The position numbers and the translations under genes are program-made. A model generated the notes under the pieces. It was not told the DNA's origin and made no database searches. It saw only the letters and a list, made by a program, of their open reading frames with translations. 64,000 bases of DNA, taken from the NCBI RefSeq assembly GCF_004117055.1, contig NZ_CP026363.1:4751001-4815000 (forward strand), read 5' to 3'. Source of the DNA: Brevibacillus agri. GTDB lineage: Bacteria > Bacillota > Bacilli > Brevibacillales > Brevibacillaceae. Shown piece by piece: positions 10,897-19,212 of the stretch (the stretch's first letter is position 1; each line of letters opens with the position of its first letter).

Positions 10897-11640
10897 TTTC
10901 AACGCCCGCTGCAAAAAGGCGCGCGTCCGCTCGTGCTGCGCATTCGTAAACAGCTCTTCCGGCGTTCCCGACTCGACAAATTCTCCATTATCCATAAACA
11001 TAATCCGGCTCGCTACTTCTCTTGCAAAGCCCATCTCATGCGTGACCACCATCATCGTCATATGCTCGGAGGCAAGCTGTTTGATGACCTGGAGCACTTC
11101 GCCCGTCAGTTCGGGATCGAGCGCAGACGTCGGTTCGTCGAACAGCAAAATGTCCGGGTTCATCATGAGCGCTCTGGCAATCGCCACGCGCTGCTTTTGG
11201 CCGCCTGACAGCTTGGCGGGATAGACGTTTGCCTTGTCTGATAGCCCGACCTTCTCCAGCAACTCCCCGCTTCGCGCGCGAATGACGTTTTCCGGCTCCC
11301 CCTTGACCACCTGCGGCGCAATCTCCAGATTTTCGCGCACGGTCAGATGCGGAAACAAGTTGAAGTGCTGGAACACCATCCCCATCTTCCCCGTGATCCG
11401 CTTGATCTGCTGGCTGGAGCTGTAAACGCCGTCTTTCACCAGAAAGTCATCCGCGACACGGATGCTCCCGCCATTTACCTGCTCCAGATAGACCAGGCTG
11501 CGCAGCATCGTGCTTTTTCCCGAACCGGACGGGCCAATCACTGCGACCACATCGTTCTTTTGAATCTCAAACGAGACATCTTTCAAAACTTCCAGCTCGC
11601 CAAACGATTTTTTCAGATTGCTTACTTGAATGATCGCCAT
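10894..11640 (-). CDS. Polar amino-acid ABC transporter, ATPase subunit
   Basis: This 248-residue ATP-binding protein powers uptake of a polar amino acid. It has Walker [10 protein letters not shown] near residue 37, the Q-loop [12 protein letters not shown], the signature [15 protein letters not shown], Walker [16 protein letters not shown] and the switch histidine in VVTHEMGFA. All are intact. The sequence matches the GlnQ/TcyN-type family closely, but the substrate cannot be read from it. It is the last gene of a binding protein-permease-ATPase operon and starts 14 bases after the permease gene. Confidence 0.95.
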   Translation of the reverse strand: MAIIQVSNLKKSFGELEVLKDVSFEIQKNDVVAVIGPSGSGKSTMLRSLVYLEQVNGGSIRVADDFLVKDGVYSSSQQIKRITGKMGMVFQHFNLFPHLTVRENLEIAPQVVKGEPENVIRARSGELLEKVGLSDKANVYPAKLSGGQKQRVAIARALMMNPDILLFDEPTSALDPELTGEVLQVIKQLASEHMTMMVVTHEMGFAREVASRIMFMDNGEFVESGTPEELFTNAQHERTRAFLQRALK

Positions 11641-11654
11641 TTCACGCCAGTCCT

Positions 11655-12314
11655 TTATTCGAATTTAAATCTTTTTTCCAGCCATTTAAAGAACAGAGTC
11701 AACAAGAGGGTCATCAGCAAATAGATGACGCCCGCGATAAAAAAGGGAACGATCGTAAAGTCCCGGTTCACAGCCGTTTGCGCGTAATGCAACAGCTCAG
11801 GCACTGCGACCGCATAGAGCAGCGCCGTATCCTTCACAAGCGTGATCGATTCGTTCGACACGGCGGGCAGCGCTACGCGAAACATTTGCGGCAAAATGAT
11901 TTTGGTCGTCGTCTGCCATTTGCTAAAGCCGAGCACTTGTGCCGCCTCGTACTGGCCTTTGTCGATGGACAACAGCCCGCCCCGGAAAATTTCCGCAAAG
12001 TAGGCCGCGTAGTTCAACACAAAGCCTACGCAGGCAGCGACAAAGCGATCCATCACCAAATATTCGCCAATACCGGGCAATAGCGGCAGCCCGAAGCAAA
12101 TAAACAGCAGTTGCAAAAGCAGCGGTGTCCCGCGCATCACGTACACGTACGTGTGTGCCAGCCACGCCAGCGGCTTTACGCTGCTTTTTGCCATTAACGT
12201 AATGAGAAAGCCCAACGGGATCGAGAGCACGATGGCGATCAAAAACAGCAGGATCGTCATCTGCGCTCCTTCCAGCATCGGTTTTGTAATCGAAAGGATG
12301 TAGTCTGCGCTCAT
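11655..12314 (-). CDS. Polar amino-acid ABC transporter, permease subunit
   Basis: This 219-residue inner-membrane permease is of the HisM/GlnP type, with about five membrane helices. The coupling region that contacts the ATPase reads [20 protein letters not shown], followed by [15 protein letters not shown]. The start at 12314 has AGGAGC upstream. It lies between the binding-protein gene and the ATPase gene in one operon. Confidence 0.95.
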   Translation of the reverse strand: MSADYILSITKPMLEGAQMTILLFLIAIVLSIPLGFLITLMAKSSVKPLAWLAHTYVYVMRGTPLLLQLLFICFGLPLLPGIGEYLVMDRFVAACVGFVLNYAAYFAEIFRGGLLSIDKGQYEAAQVLGFSKWQTTTKIILPQMFRVALPAVSNESITLVKDTALLYAVAVPELLHYAQTAVNRDFTIVPFFIAGVIYLLMTLLLTLFFKWLEKRFKFE

Positions 12315-12393
12315 ATTTCATGCTCCTATGTGGATTAGGCAGGCTTTGGCTTTCCTGGCAGGAGCCTGACCTTGTTTTTTCGTCGTGACATAA

Positions 12394-12432
12394 GCGTGGC
12401 TTCGCCCATCTTCCTGGCGAAGCCATCGTTTC
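12394..12432 (-). terminator. Intercistronic hairpin after the binding-protein gene
   Basis: GTGGCTTCGCC and GGCGAAGCCAT form a strong 11-bp stem between the binding-protein stop and the permease start. Such hairpins often stabilise the upstream message or partly terminate transcription, giving more binding protein than permease. Confidence 0.7.
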
Positions 12433-12437
12433 TTTCA

Positions 12438-13214
12438 TTATTTCAATACGCGATCCTCGCCAAACCATTTTTCCGAGATTTTCGCGGCGGTTCCATCCTG
12501 ATTGAGCGCGTCGAGCGCCTTTTGCAGCTCGTTCAGCAGCGCTTCGTTGCCTTTTTTCACCCCTACGCCGTACTCTTCAGGAGACAACGATTCGTCCAAC
12601 AATTTGAACGTTCCCTGATCTTTGGTCATGTAGTAATCCGCCACGACCTGGTCGATGACCACGGCATCGACGCGGCCGATTTTCAGGTCGCTCAAAGCCA
12701 GTACGTTGTCCGGGAACTCCGTGATCGTCTTCACCTGGTTTTTCAGCTCGCTTGCATTCAGAGCGTCAGCGGCAGAGGACAGCTTTTGCAGCCCGACAAC
12801 TTTGCCAGACAAATCCGCGAGCTTCGTCATATCGGAATTGGCCAGCGTCACGACGACCTGCGCGTTTTTCAAGTACGGTTTCGTGAACAGCACTTTTTGT
12901 TTGCGCTCATCCGTAATCGTGTATCCGTTCCAGATCAGATCAATCCGGCCGCTGTTCAATTCTGATTCTTTGGAACCCCAGTCGATAGGCTGAAACTCGA
13001 CCTGCTTGCCCATCTTTTCGCCAGCGGCGCGAGCGTAGTCGATATCGAAGCCGACCAGCTCGTTTTTCTCATCGCGGAAGCCCATTGGCGCAAATTTGTC
13101 GTCGATTCCGATAATCAGTTTATTGGCGTCAGCGCCTGTTTTCTCGCTGGAGCAGCCCACTACCAGTGAAAAGACAGCTCCGAAAAGCAGTGACAGCAAA
13201 GCAAATTTTTTCAT
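12438..13214 (-). CDS. Polar amino-acid ABC transporter, substrate-binding lipoprotein
   Basis: The 258-residue precursor has a lipoprotein signal (LLFGAVFSLVVGC, lipobox Cys near residue 21), so the mature protein is anchored outside the membrane. The family-3 solute-binding fold is visible in KLIIGIDDKFAPMGF, LVGFDIDYARA, DLIWNGYTITDERK and KIGRVDAVVIDQ. These fit polar amino-acid binding proteins; cystine, glutamine and arginine binders look alike at this level. A GGGGGAGA ribosome site precedes the ATG. It is the first gene of the importer operon. Confidence 0.94.
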   Translation of the reverse strand: MKKFALLSLLFGAVFSLVVGCSSEKTGADANKLIIGIDDKFAPMGFRDEKNELVGFDIDYARAAGEKMGKQVEFQPIDWGSKESELNSGRIDLIWNGYTITDERKQKVLFTKPYLKNAQVVVTLANSDMTKLADLSGKVVGLQKLSSAADALNASELKNQVKTITEFPDNVLALSDLKIGRVDAVVIDQVVADYYMTKDQGTFKLLDESLSPEEYGVGVKKGNEALLNELQKALDALNQDGTAAKISEKWFGEDRVLK

Positions 13215-13360
13215 CGTGATTCTCCCCCTAGTTCGGCTAGTCTCTATTTGTTTTTACTCTGATAAAGTGGTAATACGTTAACAAGGTATCATGATAGCAC
13301 ATCATCCAAAAAGAGTCGAGACTTTAGCAAAGAAAAGCGCACAGGAAAAGCATTCCTAAA

Positions 13361-13390
13361 CAAAAAACGCCGGATTCCCCAGCGTTTTGC
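13361..13390 (-). terminator. Terminator of the alkylation repair gene
   Basis: On the minus strand AAAACGC pairs with GCGTTTT around an 11-base loop, followed by T residues. It lies 50 bases past the stop codon of the AlkD-like gene. Confidence 0.75.
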
Positions 13391-13438
13391 CTGTTCGCGC
13401 GCGAGACGGGCTTGCAGGCGCTTTCGTCCTGCAGCCGA

Positions 13439-14146
13439 TCAGCAGATGCACGTCTTTCTTTTTTGGCCGATCTTGCCGCGCTCTTCGATTTTTTTGATAG
13501 ACTCCGTCGCCAACGGGACCTTGCACGCCGTCTGGCCTACATCCACCTGGACTTTTCCGATCGCTTCCGCTGTCTGCACCGCTTCCGCATGCAGTTCCGT
13601 GACAGACGCGCCAACCGCGATGACAAACTGGTTCATGACATAGCGTACCCGGTTTCTTTCCTGATGGATCGTCTGCTTCACCCGCGCAAGCAAGGCGCTG
13701 ATTTCCGCCAGGTCGAGCTGCTCGTCAGGCGTGATCGACAAGTAGTTGGCGTACGTGCTCCAGCCGCAAGCTGCAATCATCTCCTCCTCCGCTTCGATCC
13801 ACTCCCGTGCCAGCTCCAGGGCGAACGAGCTTTCGGCGGCAACACCCGCAACCGTGTACTCGGCCAGCATGTACCAGTACGCCTGCCTGACCCAGCTTTG
13901 CAGTTGTTCCTTCGTCACCGTCTGCGGGTCGATCGCCAGGCCCGCCAAATACATCGCGTCGTGATTGCCCGTCTCGTACAACGCTTGCACCAGCTTTTGA
14001 TCGCGCTTGACTGCCTTCACCAGCTTTTTCATGTCGCCGATTCGCACGCCAAAAAACGGCTCCCTGGCGCCATGGCGCATGAACGTCTTCTTCGTCTGCT
14101 CCGTGCCCAACGCTTCCAACTGTTGCATGACTTCTTCCACGGTCAT
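13439..14146 (-). CDS. AlkD-like DNA alkylation repair protein
   Basis: The 235-residue protein has the HEAT-like helical repeats of the AlkC/AlkD glycosylase family, which remove bulky or positively charged alkylated bases without base flipping. Recognisable pieces are MRHGAREPFFGVRIGDMKKL near the N-terminus, NHDAMYLAGLAI, and SWVRQAYWYMLAEYTVAG. The length matches the family. GGGAGG precedes the start. It may be a structural relative rather than an active glycosylase, because the key residues vary in the family. Confidence 0.85.
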   Translation of the reverse strand: MTVEEVMQQLEALGTEQTKKTFMRHGAREPFFGVRIGDMKKLVKAVKRDQKLVQALYETGNHDAMYLAGLAIDPQTVTKEQLQSWVRQAYWYMLAEYTVAGVAAESSFALELAREWIEAEEEMIAACGWSTYANYLSITPDEQLDLAEISALLARVKQTIHQERNRVRYVMNQFVIAVGASVTELHAEAVQTAEAIGKVQVDVGQTACKVPLATESIKKIEERGKIGQKRKTCIC

Positions 14147-14202
14147 TCGCGTCCGCCTCCCTTTTTTCCTAGTTTACCCATTTCCCGGCTGCTTTCTCCC
14201 TG

Positions 14203-14535
14203 CTACAAGAGCGGGAAAAGGTAGCGCAAGATCATGATCGAAACCATCCCGACGACAACCGTGCCCAGCAGGCTGCGGGTCACGATCGCAACCAGAAACG
14301 TCGGAATCGCCGCCAATAGTTCGACATTGGCTAGTAGCGACAACTTTCCCTCCTGCAAAAACAGCTCCTGCCCGACCAGTGCAGCCATGACCGCGATCGG
14401 CACGTAATGCAGCCAGCGGACGCCCCACGCGGGAAGCTCCATGCGCGACAGCACCATCAAGGGCAGCACCCGCGGCAAAAACGTGACCAGCGCACTGCCT
14501 ACAATAATGAGGAAGATATCCCATCTCACTTCCAT
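14203..14535 (-). CDS. azlD: AzlD-family branched-chain amino-acid exporter subunit
   Basis: The product is about 110 residues with four hydrophobic segments and the AzlD pattern FLPRVLPLMVLSR plus HYVPIAVMAALVGQEL. AzlD works with AzlC as a two-part exporter of branched-chain amino acids or their analogues. I placed the start at ATG 14535, overlapping the last codons of azlC, which implies translational coupling; a longer frame reaches 14568. Confidence 0.9.
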   Translation of the reverse strand: MEVRWDIFLIIVGSALVTFLPRVLPLMVLSRMELPAWGVRWLHYVPIAVMAALVGQELFLQEGKLSLLANVELLAAIPTFLVAIVTRSLLGTVVVGMVSIMILRYLFPLL

Positions 14536-15260
14536 CTTTCGATCACCATCCCGATTGTCGATGCGCACAGCGTAGCTACGATGACGCCAAGGTTGCCCGG
14601 ATACAAGACAGACACGCCTACAGCAATGACGACTGCGCTGATGGCGACGACGATATCGAGCCGGATTTGCTTGCGGCTCATCATCGCCAGCACCAGCAAG
14701 CCGATAAACATCGCCGGCAGAGCGAAATCAAGGCCCAACTGCTCGGGATTGGCGATCCACTGTCCGAAATAGGCTCCCGCCAAATTGGCCGCAATCCAGT
14801 TCAGGTAAGCCGTCACATTCAAACCGTGCATCCATTTTTCGTCGATCTGCTTGCGCTTCGCCGCCTCGTTGATCGCAACCCCGAACGTCTCGTCTGTCAG
14901 AAGCGAACCGACGAGCATGTTCCGAAACGCCGTCAGATGGCGGAAGTAGGGCGACAGAGCCGCGCTTAGCAAAATATGCCGCAAATTCACAAACAAAATC
15001 GTAATGATAATTCCCATCGCCGAGCTTCCTGCGGCAATCATGCCCGCAGCAATAAACTGCGCCGAGCCTGCGTACAGCAAAATGCTCATCAAGGCAATTT
15101 CCATGATGCTCAGCCCAGCGGTCTTTTCCAGCACACCTGCCGCAAACCCGATGCTCAAATACCCGAGCAAGGTTGGAATGCAATCCTTGACCCCCTGCAT
15201 GAAGCTTCCCTGCTCACCCGCGTTCGACAATGCTTCTACTTGCAGTTGTTCTCGCCCCAC
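14526..15260 (-). CDS. azlC: AzlC-family branched-chain amino-acid exporter subunit
   Basis: This 244-residue inner-membrane protein has the AzlC signature GYLSIGFAAGVLEKTAGLS, then YAGSAQFIAAG and FVNLRHILLSAALSPYF. It forms the larger half of the AzlCD exporter (azaleucine resistance in Bacillus). The start is GTG at 15260 with GAGGGAGAAG upstream. It lies 65 bases after a TrmB-type regulator gene and overlaps azlD. Confidence 0.93.
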   Translation of the reverse strand: MGREQLQVEALSNAGEQGSFMQGVKDCIPTLLGYLSIGFAAGVLEKTAGLSIMEIALMSILLYAGSAQFIAAGMIAAGSSAMGIIITILFVNLRHILLSAALSPYFRHLTAFRNMLVGSLLTDETFGVAINEAAKRKQIDEKWMHGLNVTAYLNWIAANLAGAYFGQWIANPEQLGLDFALPAMFIGLLVLAMMSRKQIRLDIVVAISAVVIAVGVSVLYPGNLGVIVATLCASTIGMVIERWK

Positions 15261-15325
15261 TGCTTCTCCCTCACTCTCTCTTTATTTCACTCCGGCTTGC
15301 GCGCTTGCCTCCTGCTTCGCTCCGC

Positions 15326-16135
15326 TTACTTGAATCTCTTCCCGGTGACCACCTGGTACAAGTCCGGCTTGCTGCGCCAGAGCGCTTCGACCTTATCCGG
15401 GCCGAGCACCTTTGTCACTTCCGCAAACATAATATCGTGGCGAATGTACTCGACAGCGACCAGAACGAGCGCCGGATCCTTCGTCTTGACCGCCCAGGCA
15501 GCCGTATTTGGCGTGAAGTTGGCGATCAGCACTTCCTCCAGATCACGCGCGACGATTGTAAGATGCCCGCCCATCCGTTCCTCGGCCACATCAGGCGCCA
15601 TATAGTCATGGTGATACGTCGTCCCTACGCGCGTCTCTTGCTGTCCAAACAAAACGGTAAAGACGGAAATCCCTTCTTCGGTTCGTCTGTCCACCGCCTC
15701 CTGGATAAAAGGCACCTGAGGCTCCCAGATCGACAGCCACACTTCCTCGCCAGCCTGCTCGATCATTTGCCTCATTTCCATGAGCACCAGCTCGTCACCG
15801 CTAATTCGCCGAATGACGTCGATCTCTTGCTCGGACTCTAAGGCCGACAAGTTTTTTTCCAAATAGTCGAAGGACGCTTCGAACTGCCCGCGCAGCCTGC
15901 GGACCAGCTCTCTTGCTGGCAGCGGCGCATACGTGACAGGCTCGGAAGGCACGGTGTAAACAGCCCCTTTGTCAACGAGCTTGCCCACGACTTCGTAAAT
16001 CATGGAGCGCGGCACGCCAGAGCGTTTGCTGATTTCGTATCCGGTGATCGGAGAGTGCTTGAGCAGACTGATGTAAGCCTTGCACTCGTACTGGGAAAAT
16101 CCGAGCTTTTGCAATTCCTTGTATATGTCTTCCAT
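15326..16135 (-). CDS. TrmB-family transcriptional regulator
   Basis: The 269-residue protein has an N-terminal winged helix (FSQYECKAYISLLKHSPITG, then SKRSGVPRSMIYEVVGKLVD) and the C-terminal ligand/dimer domain typical of TrmB regulators (GEEVWLSIWEPQVPFIQEAV). TrmB proteins usually sense sugars, so its position as first gene of an operon with azlC-azlD suggests a different effector, perhaps an amino acid; this is inference. A palindrome that overlaps the -10 box suggests autoregulation. Confidence 0.9.
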   Translation of the reverse strand: MEDIYKELQKLGFSQYECKAYISLLKHSPITGYEISKRSGVPRSMIYEVVGKLVDKGAVYTVPSEPVTYAPLPARELVRRLRGQFEASFDYLEKNLSALESEQEIDVIRRISGDELVLMEMRQMIEQAGEEVWLSIWEPQVPFIQEAVDRRTEEGISVFTVLFGQQETRVGTTYHHDYMAPDVAEERMGGHLTIVARDLEEVLIANFTPNTAAWAVKTKDPALVLVAVEYIRHDIMFAEVTKVLGPDKVEALWRSKPDLYQVVTGKRFK

Positions 16136-16148
16136 CCCGACCTCTTAG

Positions 16149-16195
16149 TAGTTAGTTTTATACTCACTATAGGTTCAGGTTCGTTCCTTTGTCAA
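16149..16195 (-). promoter_or_regulatory. Promoter and candidate operator of the trmB-azlCD operon
   Basis: On the minus strand TTGACA (16190-16195) and TATAGT (16166-16171) are 18 bases apart. The imperfect palindrome TAGTTAGT-TTTAT-ACTCACTA (16149-16169) overlaps the -10 box, a good position for repression by the TrmB-type regulator. Confidence 0.7.
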
Positions 16196-16220
16196 TGTGC
16201 TTTTCCCGGCACAAGCGAAA

Positions 16221-16256
16221 ATAAAAAAAACCCTCCGTGAACGAGGGCCTTTTTGG
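16221..16256 (-). terminator. Terminator of a 60-residue protein gene
   Basis: On the minus strand CCCTC and GAGGG form a GC-rich stem followed by eight T residues. Confidence 0.85.
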
Positions 16257-16268
16257 CAAGCAAGCAGC

Positions 16269-16451
16269 CTAAGCGAGATCGCGCACTTTAATGTAAGAAA
16301 CGTTTCTTACATTAATCACGATGTCATCGTATTGCAGCCACCCATCCTTTTGGTTGGCGACCATTTGGATGATTTCTTCCGGCTCGGTTGTCTCGATCTT
16401 AACCAGCTCGCCACCGGAAAAGTGAAACTCAATCGTTTTGGCCTGACTCAT
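16269..16451 (-). CDS. Small conserved-looking protein of unknown function (60 aa)
   Basis: A strong AGGAGGG ribosome site precedes the ATG, and a terminator follows the stop codon. The 60 residues alternate hydrophobic and polar (TIEFHFSGGELVKIETTEP, GWLQYDDIVINVRNVSYIKV), suggesting a small all-beta fold. I do not recognise a family. It is transcribed away from the cyclic-di-GMP riboswitch operon. Confidence 0.75.
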   Translation of the reverse strand: MSQAKTIEFHFSGGELVKIETTEPEEIIQMVANQKDGWLQYDDIVINVRNVSYIKVRDLA

Positions 16452-16667
16452 TTTCGCATCCCTCCTGTTCTTTCTAGTTATCGGACGGATGGTAAATTTT
16501 TGTTACGCATCAGGCGCAAGTAGCTGAGTCGGCCATTGGCAAAAGTCCCGGCACAACCTGACTATGTTCCTATCTTTTCTCTGTTTTTCCTCGCATCTTT
16601 CTCTGTCCAAACTACCAATTTGGAGCCGACTATTTATGAACAATCGGTTACTTTACCCTACCAAAAC

Positions 16668-16696
16668 TTGACAAGTTTGTTTCTCTTGGATTATAT
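16668..16696 (+). promoter_or_regulatory. Promoter of the riboswitch-controlled operon
   Basis: TTGACA (16668-16673) and TTATAT (16691-16696) are exactly 17 bases apart and lie about 45 bases upstream of the riboswitch aptamer. Confidence 0.8.
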
Positions 16697-16737
16697 TTTG
16701 CATAATTCGACACTTCTATACATTTTTCGCAAATGAA

Positions 16738-16818
16738 TGACAAAGGCAAAGTCATCGAAAGGTGGCGACGCAAAACCACGGGTCTAAAGTCTTTGACCAT
16801 GACAGCCGGGTTGCCATA
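16738..16818 (+). ncRNA. Cyclic-di-GMP-I (GEMM) riboswitch aptamer
   Basis: The RNA contains AAAGGCAAA, then GAAAGGTGGCGACGCAAA, ACCACGGG, TCTAAAG and GACAGCCGGGTTGCC. These are the hallmark pieces of the GEMM-I aptamer: the GAAA tetraloop helix, its docking partner, and the GCC/GGGTTGCC arm. It lies upstream of an acyltransferase-like gene and a chemoreceptor gene, a target type often controlled by this riboswitch. A terminator-like hairpin follows at 16855-16886. Confidence 0.9.
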
Positions 16819-16854
16819 CATCATGAGCATAGCAGGAAGATGATGGTGACTTTG

Positions 16855-16886
16855 GGCTGTTTCCGCATGGGGAATGGCCTTTTTTA
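16855..16886 (+). terminator. Expression-platform terminator of the cyclic-di-GMP riboswitch
   Basis: GGC-TGTTTCC and GGGGAA-T-GGCC can pair around GCAT, followed by TTTTTT. It lies about 35 bases after the aptamer and about 95 bases before the first gene. Whether ligand turns the operon on or off cannot be decided without modelling the alternative pairing. Confidence 0.7.
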
Positions 16887-16979
16887 TGCTCACATGGAAG
16901 AAAGGAGGCGCCATTTTATCGATCAACACTAGACTTGTACATGAAAAAACAAAGAGAGAGAAAAATGGAGTGGAGTATT

Positions 16980-17528
16980 ATGTACAAACTGGTTGATTCA
17001 GCACAATCTTTGGCACTTTTCCATCAAATCAAGGAAAGTGTCTGGACCTCAATGGGCTTCGAGATGGAATACGCCAAAGATGGTTCCGACGTCTATCTTT
17101 TGTTGTCGGATGAGGACGAACCAGGCGGGACTTTTGAATTTACACCACATGAAAAATCTTCTGCTTATCTGCAAAATTTGTTTCAGGATGTTTTGACGAG
17201 CGATATGAAAGTTGTCGAAGTGGACAGTTTCGCTGTCTTGCCCAAGTTCCGCGGAAAGCTGGGACGATGGGGAGTTGCCCTCATGATCGATTATGCAGAA
17301 AAACACGGATATACGCATGCAGTCGGTTTGGCAGATCCGGCTTTTTTTCAGTTGATTAACCGTAAATACAACGTCAGAGCGACGCAAGTGAAAGAGATGG
17401 TCTTCTACAAAGGGGCGAATGCCATTCCGACCGTCTTCCACCTGCAAGAAGCCTATTTGAACAAGGACAAGCCCGAATTTGCCTGGTATCAAGAGCTTTG
17501 CAAACAAATAAAAGTTGAGGTTAGCTGA
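16980..17528 (+). CDS. GNAT-like acyltransferase fold protein
   Basis: The product is about 182 residues. Its centre has a GNAT-like pattern: [27 protein letters not shown] resembles the strand-4 and acetyl-CoA loop (R/Q-x-x-G-x-G/A) region, followed by [22 protein letters not shown]. The family is uncertain; some autoinducer-synthase-like and PEP-CTERM-linked acyltransferases look similar. ATG 16980 was chosen because GGAGTGGAG lies directly upstream; starts at 16965 and 16935 are possible. It is first in a riboswitch-controlled operon and ends 1 base before the chemoreceptor gene, so it may modify or tune that signalling pathway. Confidence 0.6.
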   Translation: MYKLVDSAQSLALFHQIKESVWTSMGFEMEYAKDGSDVYLLLSDEDEPGGTFEFTPHEKSSAYLQNLFQDVLTSDMKVVEVDSFAVLPKFRGKLGRWGVALMIDYAEKHGYTHAVGLADPAFFQLINRKYNVRATQVKEMVFYKGANAIPTVFHLQEAYLNKDKPEFAWYQELCKQIKVEVS

Positions 17529-17529
17529 C

Positions 17530-18993
17530 ATGGAACTCTTACAAAGAAGAAATAACTGGGTGGTCATTGTTTTTGCGAGCATCATTACCATCGTCCAGAT
17601 CGTGAACCTCATCATGGGGGTTCCGTTCTCCTTCGTTTTAACCGTGCTGGGGATTTTGTACGGGGTGCTCGCACCTTTTGCCTACCTTTCCAACCGGCCA
17701 GCCTGGCGGGACAAGATGGCTCCCTTCATGAAGTTTTTCAACTTCGCTGTCATCGGCATTTTCATGTTCGTCATCGTGGGACTCGATCCTTGGCTGGTCA
17801 ACATCATGACGATCATGTTCTTCGTCGCGGTCATGGGCATTTATCAGGACAAACTGATTAACATCTTGACCATCATCGCAGCCATGGGGATCGTCACCTA
17901 CTATTTCCTGACGAACGGCGAAGCGATTTTCTACACGTCCGATCCTGTTCATTTGATGTACTACTTGCTGGCCTTCTGCTTCGTATCGGCGACAAGCATG
18001 ATGCACGCAGTTTTCAACAACAAGCTGCAGCGGGAAAGCGAGGAGCAAAAGCAGCAAGCGATCGCCTCCAAAGAGTCGCTGCAGCGCATTTTGGACCAGA
18101 TCAACGAATCGCTCAACTCCGTCCAGGAATATCAGGAGAATTTGAACAAGGTTACAGATGGCGTCAACGTCCGCGCGGTGGAGACAGTGGCTGCCCTTCA
18201 GGAGATCATGCGCTCCTTCTCGATCCAGACCGACAACACCAACGAGTTGCGCCGCGAGATGGGCACGACCAACCTCCAGGTAGAGGACATGACCCGCTCC
18301 GTGACCGAAATGCACGAATACGTAGAATCGACCAAAGAAGCGACCAATGAAAGCAGCAAGCGCATCAGCAACATCGGCAACGACTTCGAGCGCTTTATCA
18401 AGGACATTCAAGGCACGAACAAGCTGATCCAAGAGCTGAACAAAGAAACGGAATCCATTGAAAAAATCATCCAAACGATTTCGGAAATTTCGGCACAGAC
18501 CAACCTGCTGGCGCTCAATGCGACCATCGAGGCTTCCCGTGCAGGCGAGCATGGTCGCGGCTTTGCCGTCGTAGCGGACGAGGTGCGCAAGCTGGCCGAA
18601 TCTTCCAAGCTGTCCTCCGAATCAATCTCTACCTTGTTGATGACGATTCGCGAAAAAATGAAGCTCGTCTCCGACATGATCTCCGAGTCCCAACTGTCGT
18701 TTGAGAAAAACAGCGAAGGGATCATGGAGGTTCAGGAAATGTTTACGAACGTGGACAACTACATGCACAACTTCGCCGAGAAAACGAAAAATCTGCAAGA
18801 GTTCATCGTCCACGTCCACAGCATGATTCAGGAAGTCAACGCCAAAGTCGAGGTCAACGCAGACATCACCGACAAAAACAAGGAAAGCCTCGAAGAAGTC
18901 CTCGTGCTCGTCTCCGAGCAAAAAGAGGAAATCGTCAAAGTATCCGGCGGCTTCGAAAAGATCGAGCAACAAATTCGCGGTTTGAATACGTAA
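17530..18993 (+). CDS. Methyl-accepting chemotaxis protein with multi-span membrane sensor
   Basis: The 487-residue chemoreceptor has about six N-terminal membrane helices (to about residue 160) without a large external domain, so it senses something within or near the membrane. No HAMP domain is evident. The signalling tip is intact: [19 protein letters not shown], then [19 protein letters not shown]. Heptad-rich helices surround it. It starts at ATG 17530 with GAGGT upstream and is coupled to the preceding acyltransferase-like gene. Control by cyclic-di-GMP would link lifestyle switching to taxis. Confidence 0.9.
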   Translation: MELLQRRNNWVVIVFASIITIVQIVNLIMGVPFSFVLTVLGILYGVLAPFAYLSNRPAWRDKMAPFMKFFNFAVIGIFMFVIVGLDPWLVNIMTIMFFVAVMGIYQDKLINILTIIAAMGIVTYYFLTNGEAIFYTSDPVHLMYYLLAFCFVSATSMMHAVFNNKLQRESEEQKQQAIASKESLQRILDQINESLNSVQEYQENLNKVTDGVNVRAVETVAALQEIMRSFSIQTDNTNELRREMGTTNLQVEDMTRSVTEMHEYVESTKEATNESSKRISNIGNDFERFIKDIQGTNKLIQELNKETESIEKIIQTISEISAQTNLLALNATIEASRAGEHGRGFAVVADEVRKLAESSKLSSESISTLLMTIREKMKLVSDMISESQLSFEKNSEGIMEVQEMFTNVDNYMHNFAEKTKNLQEFIVHVHSMIQEVNAKVEVNADITDKNKESLEEVLVLVSEQKEEIVKVSGGFEKIEQQIRGLNT

Positions 18994-19024
18994 GCAGCAA
19001 AGCTGGCTGGATTTTTATGCAACT

Positions 19025-19054
19025 GCCCTCTCTTTTGTAGAGGGCGGTTTTTTT
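19025..19054 (+). terminator. Terminator after the chemoreceptor gene
   Basis: GCCCTC pairs with GAGGGC around a 9-base loop, followed by GG and seven T residues. Confidence 0.9.
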
Positions 19055-19139
19055 GCGTGCATGTCTGGATAATTGTGGAATCGGCGAGATTTTTTTATAA
19101 AATTCATTTTTCTACATAGCATGTCCCGCCTGTATCGCT

Positions 19140-19145
19140 TATAAT
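19140..19145 (+). promoter_or_regulatory. Candidate -10 box of the diguanylate cyclase gene
   Basis: A perfect TATAAT lies 68 bases before the chosen start codon. The -35 region is weak. Its position argues against the upstream start codon at 19150, which would be almost leaderless. Confidence 0.5.
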
Positions 19146-19212
19146 ACACATGGAATTTTTACAGTTCTCTTCCATCGTGAATCGATCCAACGCAAAGAGA
19201 GGCCTAAGCCAT

